Origin: Shouchella tritolerans | GTDB taxonomy: Bacteria; Bacillota; Bacilli; Bacillales; Bacillaceae_D | Direction of reading: 5' to 3' | NCBI RefSeq assembly: GCF_025770735.1 | Contig: NZ_JAODPB010000007.1 | Coordinates: 1-64,000, forward strand | Length of the DNA stretch: 64,000 nt | Shown: positions 32,800 through 42,413 of the stretch, piece after piece | Layout of the letters: every line of letters starts with the position of its first letter | How positions within the stretch are numbered: the stretch's first letter is position 1 | Translations under genes and position numbers: made by a program | Notes under the pieces: generated by a model | The model's input: only the letters and a program-made list of their open reading frames with translations | What the model was told of the DNA's origin: nothing | Databases searched by the model: none

Positions 32800-34367
32800 G
32801 TCGATTCCCCCTTGTATTCAAACCAATCAAATGTGGCTGTCGTTGTGCTGTTTTGTCCGTTGCTTGTCGCAAACATGCCAATATAAGTGCCGACAAAGCC
32901 TCCTGCTCGATCTGTGCTCAATAGCCTGCCATCTTGCTTATTAGCAACCATGCGCCACTTGCCACCTGGCACACGGTATGAAAACGAAAGTTCTTGCAAA
33001 TCGGCGTCAACTTGCCATTCAATCGCTGTTGCCGGAATCGGCGCCGTGCTTTTACCCACCACTGTTTCCACCCCATCCTCTACTTTTACGAGCCGTATAA
33101 ACAACTGCCCACTATGTATAAGTTCAAAGCGGTAATGGTTTTTCTGGCTGTAAAATAAAGCAAGTCCAGCAGCCTCGCCGCTTTGCTTAGGATCGAATTC
33201 CATAAAAGCGCGGACAGTAAACGATCGATGTTGCTGGCGGCGCCCGATAAAACTCGGATTTGCCTCGTCAGAAAGCGTTTCCGGGCGCACGTTTAACTGT
33301 AAATACCCTTTCCTCTCTTCAAGGGAGTAAAACGGCGTCCGCGGCGTGCGGATCATATTCCATTGAAAGCCTAGCTTGCGAGCGTTAAAATCATCCCGGA
33401 CCGGCAAGGGTTCCACCTTTTGCCGCGGCAAAGACGGGCCTGGCATCTCGCCTTCGATTTTCCCTGTCTCAGGACAAACAACAGGCCAATCGTCCTCCCA
33501 GCGCATAGGCGCTAAAAACGTCTCACGCCCCATATTGCGGTACATGCCCCCATATGGACGGGAACCTAAACAGACAAGCCACCATTCATCGTCTTGTGTT
33601 TGGATGATATCGGCGTGGCCTACATTCGTAATCGGGTAGTCCTGGCCGAGATGGCGGTGCGTCAGCACGGGGTTGCGCCGATTCGCCTCATAAGGGCCGG
33701 CAATCTCCCGGCTTCGCGCTACTGTCACCGCATGGGTGAATCCAGTCCCCCCTTCGGCAATAAACAAGTAATAGTAGCCGTCTTTTTTATAAAGATGGGG
33801 TGCTTCCTGGGCATGGGCTATTTTTAGCGCACCATCCCAAATCCCAGTCGGTTCGCCAAGCAGGCGGCCTGTAATGGGATCGATTTCCTGGAGCCAAATT
33901 TCCATATGCTTGGCGTGTGTTTGCCCTGTAGAGGGGACACGATTGCCTGTATAATAAACGCGGCCATCCTCATCAAAAAACAACGATGGGTCAATCCCAG
34001 GCGCCCCCTTTATCCAGACGGGGTCTGACCAAGGCCCAGCGGGGTCTGTTGCGGTCACAAAGAAATTGCGTCTTGCGCCGTGTTGGCTCTCCACAAATGT
34101 GGTAATCATATAAAACAGGCCGTTATGGTAACGAATCGTCGGCGCATAAATGCCCCGTGAATTCGGGGTGCCATCAAGATTGAGCTGCTCTGGACGATCT
34201 AACACATGGCCAATCTGCTTCCAATTGACAAGATCTTTTGAATGAAAAATCGGCACACCAGGAAAATATTCGAATGTAGACGTAACTAAATAATAGTCTT
34301 CGTTTACCCTGCAAATCGACGGGTCAGGATAAAACCCTGGAATGATCGGATTGTTAAACGGTTCCAT
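32796..34367 (-). CDS. GH43 family beta-xylosidase/alpha-L-arabinofuranosidase-type glycosidase
   Basis: 523 residues, no signal peptide, so intracellular. The N-terminal five-bladed propeller has the three expected acidic residues: Asp15 (GFYPDPSIC), Asp126 (PGIDPSLFFDEDG) and Glu188 (AHAQEAPHLY). The C-terminal 200 residues form a beta-sandwich of the GH43 C2 type (SFTVRAFMEFDP, GLALFYSQKNHYRFEL). The subfamily resembles two-domain beta-xylosidases, but in this pectin operon it may equally remove arabinose or galactose side chains. It overlaps the esterase gene by 14 bp upstream and yteR by 4 bp downstream. Confidence 0.88.
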   Translation of the reverse strand: MEPFNNPIIPGFYPDPSICRVNEDYYLVTSTFEYFPGVPIFHSKDLVNWKQIGHVLDRPEQLNLDGTPNSRGIYAPTIRYHNGLFYMITTFVESQHGARRNFFVTATDPAGPWSDPVWIKGAPGIDPSLFFDEDGRVYYTGNRVPSTGQTHAKHMEIWLQEIDPITGRLLGEPTGIWDGALKIAHAQEAPHLYKKDGYYYLFIAEGGTGFTHAVTVARSREIAGPYEANRRNPVLTHRHLGQDYPITNVGHADIIQTQDDEWWLVCLGSRPYGGMYRNMGRETFLAPMRWEDDWPVVCPETGKIEGEMPGPSLPRQKVEPLPVRDDFNARKLGFQWNMIRTPRTPFYSLEERKGYLQLNVRPETLSDEANPSFIGRRQQHRSFTVRAFMEFDPKQSGEAAGLALFYSQKNHYRFELIHSGQLFIRLVKVEDGVETVVGKSTAPIPATAIEWQVDADLQELSFSYRVPGGKWRMVANKQDGRLLSTDRAGGFVGTYIGMFATSNGQNSTTTATFDWFEYKGEST

Positions 34368-35286
34368 GTTGTTGTTGCTCCTTTCCCAATTCGTTCAAAA
34401 GCCACGGGATCGCTTTTGTTCCGTTCACTTGATGGCCTCCGGCAAAAAAATCGGCTTTTCCCCATTTGCTTTCATGCAATGCTTGCTTTACCGATTCAGA
34501 CGGGAAGAGATGATCGTCGCTGCCGCTTTCAATAAACAGTGCCCTCGGCTTAATCAGCTCAAGCAATTGTGGCGTTTCGCCGATCGTGAGCAAGCCAGGA
34601 ATGTAGTTGTCTAGGCAATGGCGTGAAGCTAAAATGCTGTCGCGCATCAGACTCGCGAAACCGCTTAGTACGGTTGCTTTGATCCGCTCATCTGTTGCTG
34701 CCAACAACAGCCCAATCAAGGCCCCGCCTGAAAAACCGATACAGCCAACGTTGCCACGGCGCGTTTCGCCTATCCAATCAAGCAAACGGACGCATTCAAA
34801 CACGCGCAGGCCAGCAAGTGTTTTGCCGTAAAGAAGCAAGTGAGAGGCAAGGGAAAAACAACTGTTCTGCTCCGATTGGTCTTGCTTCCGTTTACGGGCG
34901 CCAAAGCCGGCAAGCTCAGGCAACACAACGACGGCCCCTTGCTCAACAAGCTTTAAGGCAAAGGCGTTATGGCTCGAATCTTCCTGCAACGCTTCCACTG
35001 CGCCTGCGCCGTGGCCATGCAATGCGAGTACAACCGTCTCCTTGTTGCCGTCAACAGGCTCGAATAAACGGAACGGCAGTTTTAGTTCTGCCGTTGTTGG
35101 AAGCACGTAAGCGCTCTCCGTAAACGAGCGGTGTTGCCGCTTATAAAGGCAAGTCGCCTCAAGCATTGTCGCTTTCGGGAAATCGCCAATCGCTTCGCGT
35201 AAAGCTGCCAAACGCTCGTCTTTACAAGTGATGCTGCCAACCTGTTGCCGGTAGAGCCCTTGCAAATAATCATCGATTTCTGCCAT
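34354..35286 (-). CDS. Alpha/beta hydrolase, probable acetylesterase of the pectin operon
   Basis: 310 residues, cytoplasmic. The alpha/beta-hydrolase core is clear: oxyanion region LALHGHGAG, nucleophile Ser186 in GFSGGA, acid in IESGSDDHLFP, and His in FAGGHQVNG. It resembles the large acetyl-esterase/dienelactone-hydrolase group. Pectin oligosaccharides are often O-acetylated, so deacetylation before GH105 and GH43 action is a reasonable inference. The ATG at 35286 is 4 bp after the permease stop, and the 3' end overlaps GH43. Confidence 0.75.
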   Translation of the reverse strand: MAEIDDYLQGLYRQQVGSITCKDERLAALREAIGDFPKATMLEATCLYKRQHRSFTESAYVLPTTAELKLPFRLFEPVDGNKETVVLALHGHGAGAVEALQEDSSHNAFALKLVEQGAVVVLPELAGFGARKRKQDQSEQNSCFSLASHLLLYGKTLAGLRVFECVRLLDWIGETRRGNVGCIGFSGGALIGLLLAATDERIKATVLSGFASLMRDSILASRHCLDNYIPGLLTIGETPQLLELIKPRALFIESGSDDHLFPSESVKQALHESKWGKADFFAGGHQVNGTKAIPWLLNELGKEQQQHGTV

Positions 35287-35290
35287 AGGC

Positions 35291-36166
35291 TTACCCTTTC
35301 ATGGAGCCAATTAAGGCGCCCTTGGCAAAATATTTTTGCAAGAATGGATAAACGAGCAAAACAGGAATTGTCGCGACAACGATCACCGCCATTTTGACGC
35401 TAATTTCCGGTGGCGGAACGCTTGTATATTCAGAGCCATCGTAATTCAACCCAGTTGCTAAGACGACAATTTGCCGCAACAGCACTTGCACAGGCCACTT
35501 ATCAGGATCATTTATATAAAGAATCGCGTGCATATAGGTGTTCCAGTAGGTTACGGCATAAAACAATGAAATCGTCGCGATGGCCGGCAACGAGCACGGG
35601 ATGACAATGCGAAACAGCACGCCGAAATCGCTACACCCATCAATTTTTGCCGATTCCTCTAGGCCGCTCGGCAAATTCATAAAGAAGCTCCGCAAAATAA
35701 TCATGTTAAACGCGTTAATCGTTACAGGTACGATAAGAGCTAGCAATGAATCAATCAGCCCTGTTTGCTGGACAACGAGAAATGTCGGGATCATGCCGCC
35801 GTTGAACAACATCGTAAAAACGATGAAAAACATGAGAAAGCGCCGGCCGACTAAATCTCTCCGTGACAAGCCATAGGCAGTTAAAACGGACAACAGCATG
35901 CTCCACAACGTGCCGCCTAACGTGACGCCGATGGAAACGCCCATGGAGCGCAGAAGCGTGTCTGTTGAAAAAATGTAGCGATAGGCGTCTAGACTAAATT
36001 GTGTCGGGAACAGCAAAAAGCTGCGTTGGGCAATTTCAGCGCCTGTCGCAAAGGAACTGCCGATGACATGAATAAACGGCAAAATGCAAAGCAAGGCAAT
36101 GATGCCAAGAATGATCATATTGGTCGCATTAAAAATGCGGCTTGATAACGATTTATCGCCAACCAT
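35291..36166 (-). CDS. Carbohydrate ABC transporter permease (LplC/YtcP type)
   Basis: 291 residues with six predicted transmembrane helices. The ABC permease EAA loop is visible as ESAKIDGCSDFGVLFRIVIP, which docks to the shared ATPase (none encoded here; usually MsmX). The C-terminus KYFAKGALIGSMKG is typical of LplC-type proteins. It pairs with the permease at 36186-37145 and the lipoprotein at 37358-38875 to import rhamnogalacturonan-type oligosaccharides, inferred from the operon. Confidence 0.92.
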   Translation of the reverse strand: MVGDKSLSSRIFNATNMIILGIIALLCILPFIHVIGSSFATGAEIAQRSFLLFPTQFSLDAYRYIFSTDTLLRSMGVSIGVTLGGTLWSMLLSVLTAYGLSRRDLVGRRFLMFFIVFTMLFNGGMIPTFLVVQQTGLIDSLLALIVPVTINAFNMIILRSFFMNLPSGLEESAKIDGCSDFGVLFRIVIPCSLPAIATISLFYAVTYWNTYMHAILYINDPDKWPVQVLLRQIVVLATGLNYDGSEYTSVPPPEISVKMAVIVVATIPVLLVYPFLQKYFAKGALIGSMKG

Positions 36167-36185
36167 AAAACAAACGCCCCCTTTC

Positions 36186-37145
36186 CTAGTAAATTCCTTC
36201 TTCTCCGTATCTCTTCGCCAGCCAGTTGGCCATCACAACAAGAATTAAGCCAACAACCCCTTTAAAAAAGCCAACGGCGGTACTGTAGCTAAATTGGCCT
36301 TGCCTCAATCCAGCCGTATAAACGTAAGTGTCGAAAATTTCCGCCACTTCGCGGTTAGACGCATTTAACAGCAAATAGACATGTTCAAATCCTAATTCAA
36401 GCACATCGCCGATTTTCAAAATAAGCAAGACGATGATGACACTGCGGATCGCTGGCAGCGTAATATGCCACATTTGCCGGAAACGGTTGGCGCCATCCAT
36501 TTTTGCCGCTTCGTATAACTGGGGATCGACTGCGGCAATTGCTGCTAAGAAAATGATTGTGCCCCAGCCAGCCTCGCGCCAAATAATTTGCAAAATGTAC
36601 ATTGGCCGAAACCATTCAGGGTTTAGCAAGAAATTGATTTGGTCAAACTGGAGCGCGCGCAAAATGTTGTTCACAATCCCGCCATCAAGCGTCAGCATGA
36701 CATAGCTGATCGAAACGATGACGACCCACGACATAAAATGGGGAATGTAAATCATCGTCTGAATACTGCGTTGGTACGCGCGGCTCCGCAATTCATTGAG
36801 CATCAGCGCCAGTATGATTGGCACTGGAAACGAAATACACACTTGCAACGCAAAGAGAACGAGCGTGTTTTTGAAGATCATCCAAAAGTCAGGATCGGCA
36901 AACAGCCGGCGGAAATGGTCCAATCCGACCCACTCGCTTCCAGTGATGCCTAGATACGGTTTATAATCTTGAAACGCAATGATTAATCCATACATGGGAA
37001 TATACTTATAGACAAAAAAATAGAGAATACCCGGTGCAATCATTAAGTAAATCCATTTGTTCTTTTTGATTTTGCGCCATAGTTCCTGGCGCCTTTCTGC
37101 TTTTGTCCGGGTCCATTTTTTATTTGCCATTATCGGGCTGTCCAT
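36186..37145 (-). CDS. Carbohydrate ABC transporter permease (LplB/YteP type)
   Basis: 319 residues with six predicted helices. LplB hallmarks: N-terminal IKKNKWIYLMIAPG, the MYGLIIAFQDYKPYLG segment, IPHFMSWVV, and EAA loop YEAAKMDGANRFRQMWHITLP. The ATG at 37145 follows GAGGTG. The gene is separated from its solute-binding protein gene by a MITE-like repeat, which may process or partly terminate the transcript and so set the usual excess of binding protein over permease. Confidence 0.92.
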   Translation of the reverse strand: MDSPIMANKKWTRTKAERRQELWRKIKKNKWIYLMIAPGILYFFVYKYIPMYGLIIAFQDYKPYLGITGSEWVGLDHFRRLFADPDFWMIFKNTLVLFALQVCISFPVPIILALMLNELRSRAYQRSIQTMIYIPHFMSWVVIVSISYVMLTLDGGIVNNILRALQFDQINFLLNPEWFRPMYILQIIWREAGWGTIIFLAAIAAVDPQLYEAAKMDGANRFRQMWHITLPAIRSVIIVLLILKIGDVLELGFEHVYLLLNASNREVAEIFDTYVYTAGLRQGQFSYSTAVGFFKGVVGLILVVMANWLAKRYGEEGIY

Positions 37146-37222
37146 GGCACACCTCTTTCACTCGAATATAAAGGGAGGCAAGCCTCCGCCCGATGACTCT
37201 GGCCGAAGCTTACCTGCCCTTT

Positions 37223-37345
37223 CAGACTGTAGACAAACGCTCGCATCCTTCGTTGCTCTCCTCGTTCAGGTGCTCATGAACCCATGTTCTATTCGCATCT
37301 TCACTCGGCTCGCGCCTCGGCTGACAAGCGTTTTCTATCAGTCTG
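37223..37345. mobile_element. MITE-like intergenic repeat inside the pectin operon
   Basis: 123 bp, the reverse complement of the element at 26128-26251. The ends CAGACTGTAGACAAACGC and, read inwards, CAGACTGATAGAAAACGCTT form imperfect terminal inverted repeats. It lies between the solute-binding protein gene and the first permease gene, immediately after the former's stop at 37358. No coding capacity. Confidence 0.7.
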
Positions 37346-37357
37346 GATGATAGCGGA

Positions 37358-38875
37358 TTATTGCTGGTTGTATGACTCGTTGTACTCGCTGATCATGTCA
37401 TCGCCGCCTTGGCTTCTCCATGTTTCAACTGCTTGCTCGAAGCCAGCGAGGTCCGTTTGTCCAAGGATATACTGATACGTTGCATCGTTAATAATTTGCT
37501 GCAAACGTTCGCCATGTGTTTGCGCTGTTGGCGAATGAAGCGTCGTTGTCGGGTCGTGAACCAAATAAGACTCGTTATCGATTTCGAGCTCATCGGCCTT
37601 TAATTTGACTGGATAATGGCTTTGCCCTAAGTAGCGGCCATTTGTTTCAGCTTCGCCGATTTCAATCGATTGGTATGGCTTGACTTCGCGCTCCGTCCGT
37701 TGCGTATCTTCAATCGCAACAGCTTTGCCATCTTCCACGCTGTAGTGCTCGTCTTCGATGCCCCAGTAAATCAAGTTTGCGTTCTCCGGCTCCATGAGCT
37801 GGTCATAGAAAGAAAGAATGCTTTTTAACTCTTCTTCTGTTTGCACCGCTGATTTCGGGAATATCACTAAATTGCCGTAACCAGGAATCGCCCAAATGTT
37901 GTATTCGCCATCTGGCCCTTCGACATAGTTATGGACATCAAATTCTAAATCAGGATTGATTTGCGACGCTTCTGAATACAGCGTCAATACATCGCCCATA
38001 GAGCCTACATAGATGCCTGCTGTTCCATTTTTTAAGAGCGCTTGTTGGTCCGGCTTGCTTGTAACTGGAAAGTCTTTGTTCATGTATCCGTTTTCATGAA
38101 GTTCTTTAAAAAAATCTAACGTATCGATATACTCATCAAACATAAATTCTGGCAAAAGCTCGCCGTCTTTTTCGCCCCATCCATTTGGCGTCCCATGCCA
38201 CGACGCGACTGTTTTAAAGGCCCCATAAACGAGGTCGTTCCGGTCTGTTAAGCCAATCGTGTCGTCGCGGCCGTTGCCATCAGGGTCGTCTTCTGTAAAA
38301 GCGCGGGCCATTTCTGCGAACTCTTCAATCGTTGTTGGCGCCTCAAGCCCAAGGTTGTCAGCCCAGTCTTTGCGATAGATGATGCCTGAACGAGCTAAAG
38401 GACGGCCTTGGTAGAGCGCATATACTTTTCCATCAACCATTGTATTTTCAACGACTTCCGGTTTTAGTTTTCTCAAATTCTCGAATTCATCTAAATAAGG
38501 GCCAATTTCCCAAAATTGTCCATCGCGGATTGCATCTTTAAACTGGTCATAGGTCGTTTGGTTTTTCATATAAACGGCTTGGGGCAACGTCCCTGTCGCA
38601 AAAGCGGTATTTAACCGTTCTTCATAATTGCTATCTGGCACCCATTGAATATCGAGCTCTGTGTTTGTTGCCTCTTCCAACAAATGTTGGACTTCTTTTT
38701 CTGGCACTTCTGCTGTATGCAAATTAGCCATGATTGTAAATTTAAACGGGCCTTCTTCAGCAGAAGGCTTTTCCCCTTCAGAGGAAGCGCTTTCATTTTC
38801 GGCGCCGCATCCTGTGATCGCTACTAAACTAACGCCCACACTCAATGCTGCACACATTTGTTTCCAACTTGCCAT
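37358..38875 (-). CDS. Extracellular solute-binding lipoprotein (LplA/YtcQ type)
   Basis: 505 residues from the ATG at 38875, which follows AAGGTGGGGG; longer in-frame starts have no site. The lipoprotein signal ends LVAITGC (Cys23). The mature protein has the family-1-like binding fold used for large plant oligosaccharides: FKFTIMANLHTAEVPEKEV, YMKNQTTYDQFKDAIRDGQ, GRPLARSGIIYRKDWADNLG and YWGIEDEHYSVEDGK. It would capture pectin-derived oligosaccharides for the two permeases downstream. First structural gene of the operon after the YtdP-like regulator. Confidence 0.9.
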   Translation of the reverse strand: MASWKQMCAALSVGVSLVAITGCGAENESASSEGEKPSAEEGPFKFTIMANLHTAEVPEKEVQHLLEEATNTELDIQWVPDSNYEERLNTAFATGTLPQAVYMKNQTTYDQFKDAIRDGQFWEIGPYLDEFENLRKLKPEVVENTMVDGKVYALYQGRPLARSGIIYRKDWADNLGLEAPTTIEEFAEMARAFTEDDPDGNGRDDTIGLTDRNDLVYGAFKTVASWHGTPNGWGEKDGELLPEFMFDEYIDTLDFFKELHENGYMNKDFPVTSKPDQQALLKNGTAGIYVGSMGDVLTLYSEASQINPDLEFDVHNYVEGPDGEYNIWAIPGYGNLVIFPKSAVQTEEELKSILSFYDQLMEPENANLIYWGIEDEHYSVEDGKAVAIEDTQRTEREVKPYQSIEIGEAETNGRYLGQSHYPVKLKADELEIDNESYLVHDPTTTLHSPTAQTHGERLQQIINDATYQYILGQTDLAGFEQAVETWRSQGGDDMISEYNESYNQQ

Positions 38876-39086
38876 TTGTAAACCCCCACCTTTTTGTTCA
38901 TTTTTTCTCCGCTTCCCACCTGCTTGTTTTTTGGCTGCAGCCTTTTTCTCTGCTTCCCATATTAGCGAGGCGCCGCATTTTTTTGAATAATCATTTGCCC
39001 ATAATCCCAGCAGCAATCCACGATTTGCGCCTCACCTAACAAAATGATTACTGCGGTTACGGACCTGTTTTTTTACGTTTATACCG

Positions 39087-41375
39087 TCATTTTAATTGTT
39101 TTTGTTGTCTGTATTGGCCTGGCGTCATTCCAGTCATTTTTTTGAACGATCGGATAAAGTTTTGCGAGTTGTTGTAACCAAGCTTTTCGGCAATCGTTTT
39201 GACTGGTTCTGATGTCTTCGCTAACCATTCCTTTGCTTTTTTCAAGCGATATTGGGCCAAATATTCACTAAACGTCATTGCCGTGCCTTCCTTAAACACG
39301 CTGCTCAAGTAATTGGCATTGTAATGCAAATCAGCCGCGCATTGTTCAAGCGTTACCGCTTGGTGGTAATGCTGGTGGATGTAGTCAATCATTTTTTCTG
39401 ATAAGTGCTGGAACTGGGATTCGCTCACTTGTTTGAAGGCTGATAACAATGGGTCAATCAGGCGACTGACAAACCAGTTTTTCATTTGCTCTTGGCTACG
39501 GATCTTTAAGCACTCTTGATAAAGGGTGCCTTCTGGCAAGAGATCGTGGCGCAATCCGCTTTCTTGGTATAGTTGCAGCATTCGGTTGAGCAACCGCATA
39601 AAGGAAACGCGGACTTCACCGAGATGAGGGGCTCCTTCGCTAACCTCTGCCAGCAAGTGGCTAAACAAGTTGTAAGCTTGTTTTTCATCGGCAAGACGGA
39701 GCGCTAGCAACAATTCTTCTTCCAAGTGTTCAGGGTACTGGAACATACTCGACTTTTCTTTCGCTTGGATGCTTTCATAATTAATAATGACGTTATCGAC
39801 AAATTTAAGCCGATGGGTGAGTGCTTCTTTTGCCTCTTTAAAGGCAGTGCTTGTCTGGGCCATGTCTGTAAATGGGGCGCTAATGCCAATGCTAACATCG
39901 GTCTCTAAGTAATGGTGCATAAATGATTTAAGCCGTTCGCTCCATTGGTAAATGACTGACTTCCCTTGTTCTTGGCTGTCTGTTTCTAAGCCAATAAACA
40001 GGACAAGCAACTGGTCGACCCACACGGCAGGAAGACGGTATTCTTCGGGAATGGTGTCTTCAGCGACATTGAGCATCGCAAACGTAAGCAAATCCATTTC
40101 CTGTTGGTCTTCTTCTTTTTGAGGATGCTCGTAATGGACAACGAGCAAACTATAGGAATGCCACTTTGCCATGCGGCTGTCGAGCCCATAAAGTTTGAGC
40201 CGTTCTTGCCTTTCTGCTTCCGAGAAATGGCCTTGGTACAAACGCATTAAAAATAGCGTCATCGACTGTTTCGCATGGATGCTTAGTTCTTGTTCCAGCA
40301 TCGACTTTGATGAGAACAGCTCTTGCAGCGTATCTTCAATGACTTGGAACTCCGTCCGTCTTTTCCCAGTTGGCACGCCGTTCTCCTTTTGCGTGACTGC
40401 GGCAACAAGCTTTTGCACAGGCAAATACAACTTGCGTGAGAACAGCCATACAACGAGTGCTGACAGCAAAATGATCGCAAGCACAACATAAAACGTAAAC
40501 CAGCCAATGCTTTTTGTTTCAGCCATTAATTCGTCCATTGGTGTAACTGAGACATATTTCCAACCAGTAAATGTAGAAGATGAATAGGTAATAGCAAATG
40601 GCTCTTGATCTCGGTCAACCGTAAACTGGCCAGCTGCCTCCGTTGTCCACACTGGTTCTGAAAAGCCTAATTCAGCTAATGTTTTTCCGACTGCCTGCTC
40701 ATCAGAGTGGACAATGACACGGTTATGTTCGTCTAAAATCATTAACTCGTCGTCCACTTCATCTCCGCCGATCATTTCTTGGATCGTGCACATCGGGATA
40801 TTGGCAAAAACAAGCCCAAATTTCTCACTAGCCCGTGCTGGCAATTTTTTTATAAGACTGAGACTATACGGACAATTCCGCCGTATAATCGGTTCTGTAA
40901 AAGAATCATTGGCTATCAATTTCCACGTCGTATCATACGGCAAATCAAAAAAAGTCAAATAGCGTTCATAATCTACGTGGCTGTCCAGGCGCCGAATGCC
41001 CTGATTGGTGGCAAGCCAATTTTGGTCATTGTTTAACACGATCGTTTCCTCTACTTTTGTATCAAATGATTGCAGTTTGCTAAGCTCCGTCCGCAAATCT
41101 CGGTAAACGAGAAAATCTTCGCCGTACAAAGGCGTGCGAATGGCCGCTTCCATTGTCGGCGACTCAATCGTATTATTTAAAGAATGGTGGACAGTTGTCA
41201 GCACCGTTTCAATATTTGCCTGCACTTGCCTCATCAATTGCAATTTTTCATTTTCAACTCTCTGTTCGGCCTGGTTCGTTGACTGTATATAAGCAAACAC
41301 GCCAACGACGATAACCGGTATGGTGCTTAGCAGACCACCATATAACAGCAATTTCATCCACATGCTACGCTGCAA
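39087..41375 (-). CDS. Membrane-bound AraC-family regulator (YesS/YtdP type)
   Basis: 762 residues. The TTG at 41375 follows AAGGGGTG at 6 nt; ATG at 41363 is a less likely alternative. An N-terminal transmembrane helix (about residues 10-30), an extracytoplasmic sensor domain, a second helix at about 293-315 (FYVVLAIILLSALVVWLF) and a cytoplasmic part end in a two-helix-turn-helix AraC domain (EQCAADLHYNANYLSSVFK and IAEKLGYNNSQNFIRSFKK). Such proteins regulate adjacent pectin operons in B. subtilis (YesS, YtdP). A cre-like site lies just upstream. It probably activates the leftward transport and hydrolase operon. Confidence 0.9.
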   Translation of the reverse strand: MQRSMWMKLLLYGGLLSTIPVIVVGVFAYIQSTNQAEQRVENEKLQLMRQVQANIETVLTTVHHSLNNTIESPTMEAAIRTPLYGEDFLVYRDLRTELSKLQSFDTKVEETIVLNNDQNWLATNQGIRRLDSHVDYERYLTFFDLPYDTTWKLIANDSFTEPIIRRNCPYSLSLIKKLPARASEKFGLVFANIPMCTIQEMIGGDEVDDELMILDEHNRVIVHSDEQAVGKTLAELGFSEPVWTTEAAGQFTVDRDQEPFAITYSSSTFTGWKYVSVTPMDELMAETKSIGWFTFYVVLAIILLSALVVWLFSRKLYLPVQKLVAAVTQKENGVPTGKRRTEFQVIEDTLQELFSSKSMLEQELSIHAKQSMTLFLMRLYQGHFSEAERQERLKLYGLDSRMAKWHSYSLLVVHYEHPQKEEDQQEMDLLTFAMLNVAEDTIPEEYRLPAVWVDQLLVLFIGLETDSQEQGKSVIYQWSERLKSFMHHYLETDVSIGISAPFTDMAQTSTAFKEAKEALTHRLKFVDNVIINYESIQAKEKSSMFQYPEHLEEELLLALRLADEKQAYNLFSHLLAEVSEGAPHLGEVRVSFMRLLNRMLQLYQESGLRHDLLPEGTLYQECLKIRSQEQMKNWFVSRLIDPLLSAFKQVSESQFQHLSEKMIDYIHQHYHQAVTLEQCAADLHYNANYLSSVFKEGTAMTFSEYLAQYRLKKAKEWLAKTSEPVKTIAEKLGYNNSQNFIRSFKKMTGMTPGQYRQQKQLK

Positions 41376-41400
41376 TCAATACACCCCTTTTCCGTATATA

Positions 41401-41414
41401 TGAAAGCGCTTAAA
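41401..41414. promoter_or_regulatory. cre-like CcpA site between the two AraC regulators
   Basis: TGAAAGCGCTTAAA matches the catabolite-responsive element core with one departure from the consensus. It lies about 26 bp upstream of the ytdP-like start and 57 bp upstream of the divergent AraC gene. It could repress either. Confidence 0.5.
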
Positions 41415-41470
41415 TTTCTGGTAAAGTGAAAGATACCGAGCAGGTCTCCCTTAAAGAAAGGAGTTTGATT

Positions 41471-42349
41471 ATGAACCGATTGGCCATTTCTGTCCGAAGC
41501 CGCTCTATTTATGTACATTACAACTGCAAGATAAAACCGCCGTTTGATATGAACCATTACCATCTCCATAACGATTTTGAGTTTCATTGGCTGGAAGAAG
41601 GCGAGCGTCTGTTCATGTCCAAAAACGGCTCGATCTTGTTAAAGAAGCACACACTATTAATTATTTCACCCCACTTCATCCATAGAATGAAAGCCGCTCC
41701 TGTACCTGAACATGCCCGTTATGTCGTTAATTTCCAACCAGCGATTCTCTCAAACGATTTAAAAAAACTGGCTAAACCGCTGCTCTCCCCTGCTTTTACC
41801 GTTTTGCAAATTCCGCAAAAGCGGGCAGATGGGTTTAATCAGCTTTTTATGCAGCTTCTTAAAGAGTACAACAGTCCTGCTACGAAGGAAAGCCTTCTTT
41901 ATCAGCAATCGCTGCTGTCACAGCTGTTAATCGAAAGCAAGCGGGCGCTTGATTTTACGCTGCACATGGAGCAACAGCCGTTGCCAGCCCTTTCCGAACA
42001 AACACGAGTGGCATCACAGCTAATTCAGCACATCGAACAGCATTACCAGGAGCGGTTAGACCTTAATCGGCTTGCCTCTCATGTCCACTTAAGCCCTTCC
42101 TACGTAAGCCGGCTATTCAAACATGTCACAGGTACTCGTTTAAGCGAGTACATTCAAAAAGTCCGCATTGCAGAGGCTTGCAAACTATTGGGAGAGTCAA
42201 GCTTGCCTGTTAAAATCGTCTGCCAGAGAGCAGGCTTTGCCAGCCTCGAACATTTTCATCGCGTCTTTAAACGTATAATGGCGGTTTCGCCGATTCAATA
42301 CCGTCATTCCTATTTGCACAAAAATAGGCAATCTTTAGGTGGCAGATAA
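41471..42349 (+). CDS. AraC-family transcriptional regulator with cupin sensor domain
   Basis: 292 residues from the ATG at 41471, which follows AAAGGAG at 8 nt; the earlier in-frame ATG at 41426 is upstream of the site. N-terminal cupin-type sugar-binding domain (MNHYHLHNDFEFHWLEEGE, LLIISPHFIHRM), C-terminal double helix-turn-helix (LNRLASHVHLSPSYVSRLFK and VCQRAGFASLEHFHRVFKR). It is divergent from the membrane regulator and lies 64 bp upstream of the pectate lyase, so that lyase is its most likely target. Effector unknown. Confidence 0.88.
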   Translation: MNRLAISVRSRSIYVHYNCKIKPPFDMNHYHLHNDFEFHWLEEGERLFMSKNGSILLKKHTLLIISPHFIHRMKAAPVPEHARYVVNFQPAILSNDLKKLAKPLLSPAFTVLQIPQKRADGFNQLFMQLLKEYNSPATKESLLYQQSLLSQLLIESKRALDFTLHMEQQPLPALSEQTRVASQLIQHIEQHYQERLDLNRLASHVHLSPSYVSRLFKHVTGTRLSEYIQKVRIAEACKLLGESSLPVKIVCQRAGFASLEHFHRVFKRIMAVSPIQYRHSYLHKNRQSLGGR

Positions 42350-42413
42350 ACAAAATCAGTCAATTCTTCTTTGTTATGCTAAAGGCAACTTAACTAAAGG
42401 AGGATGGTCATTT

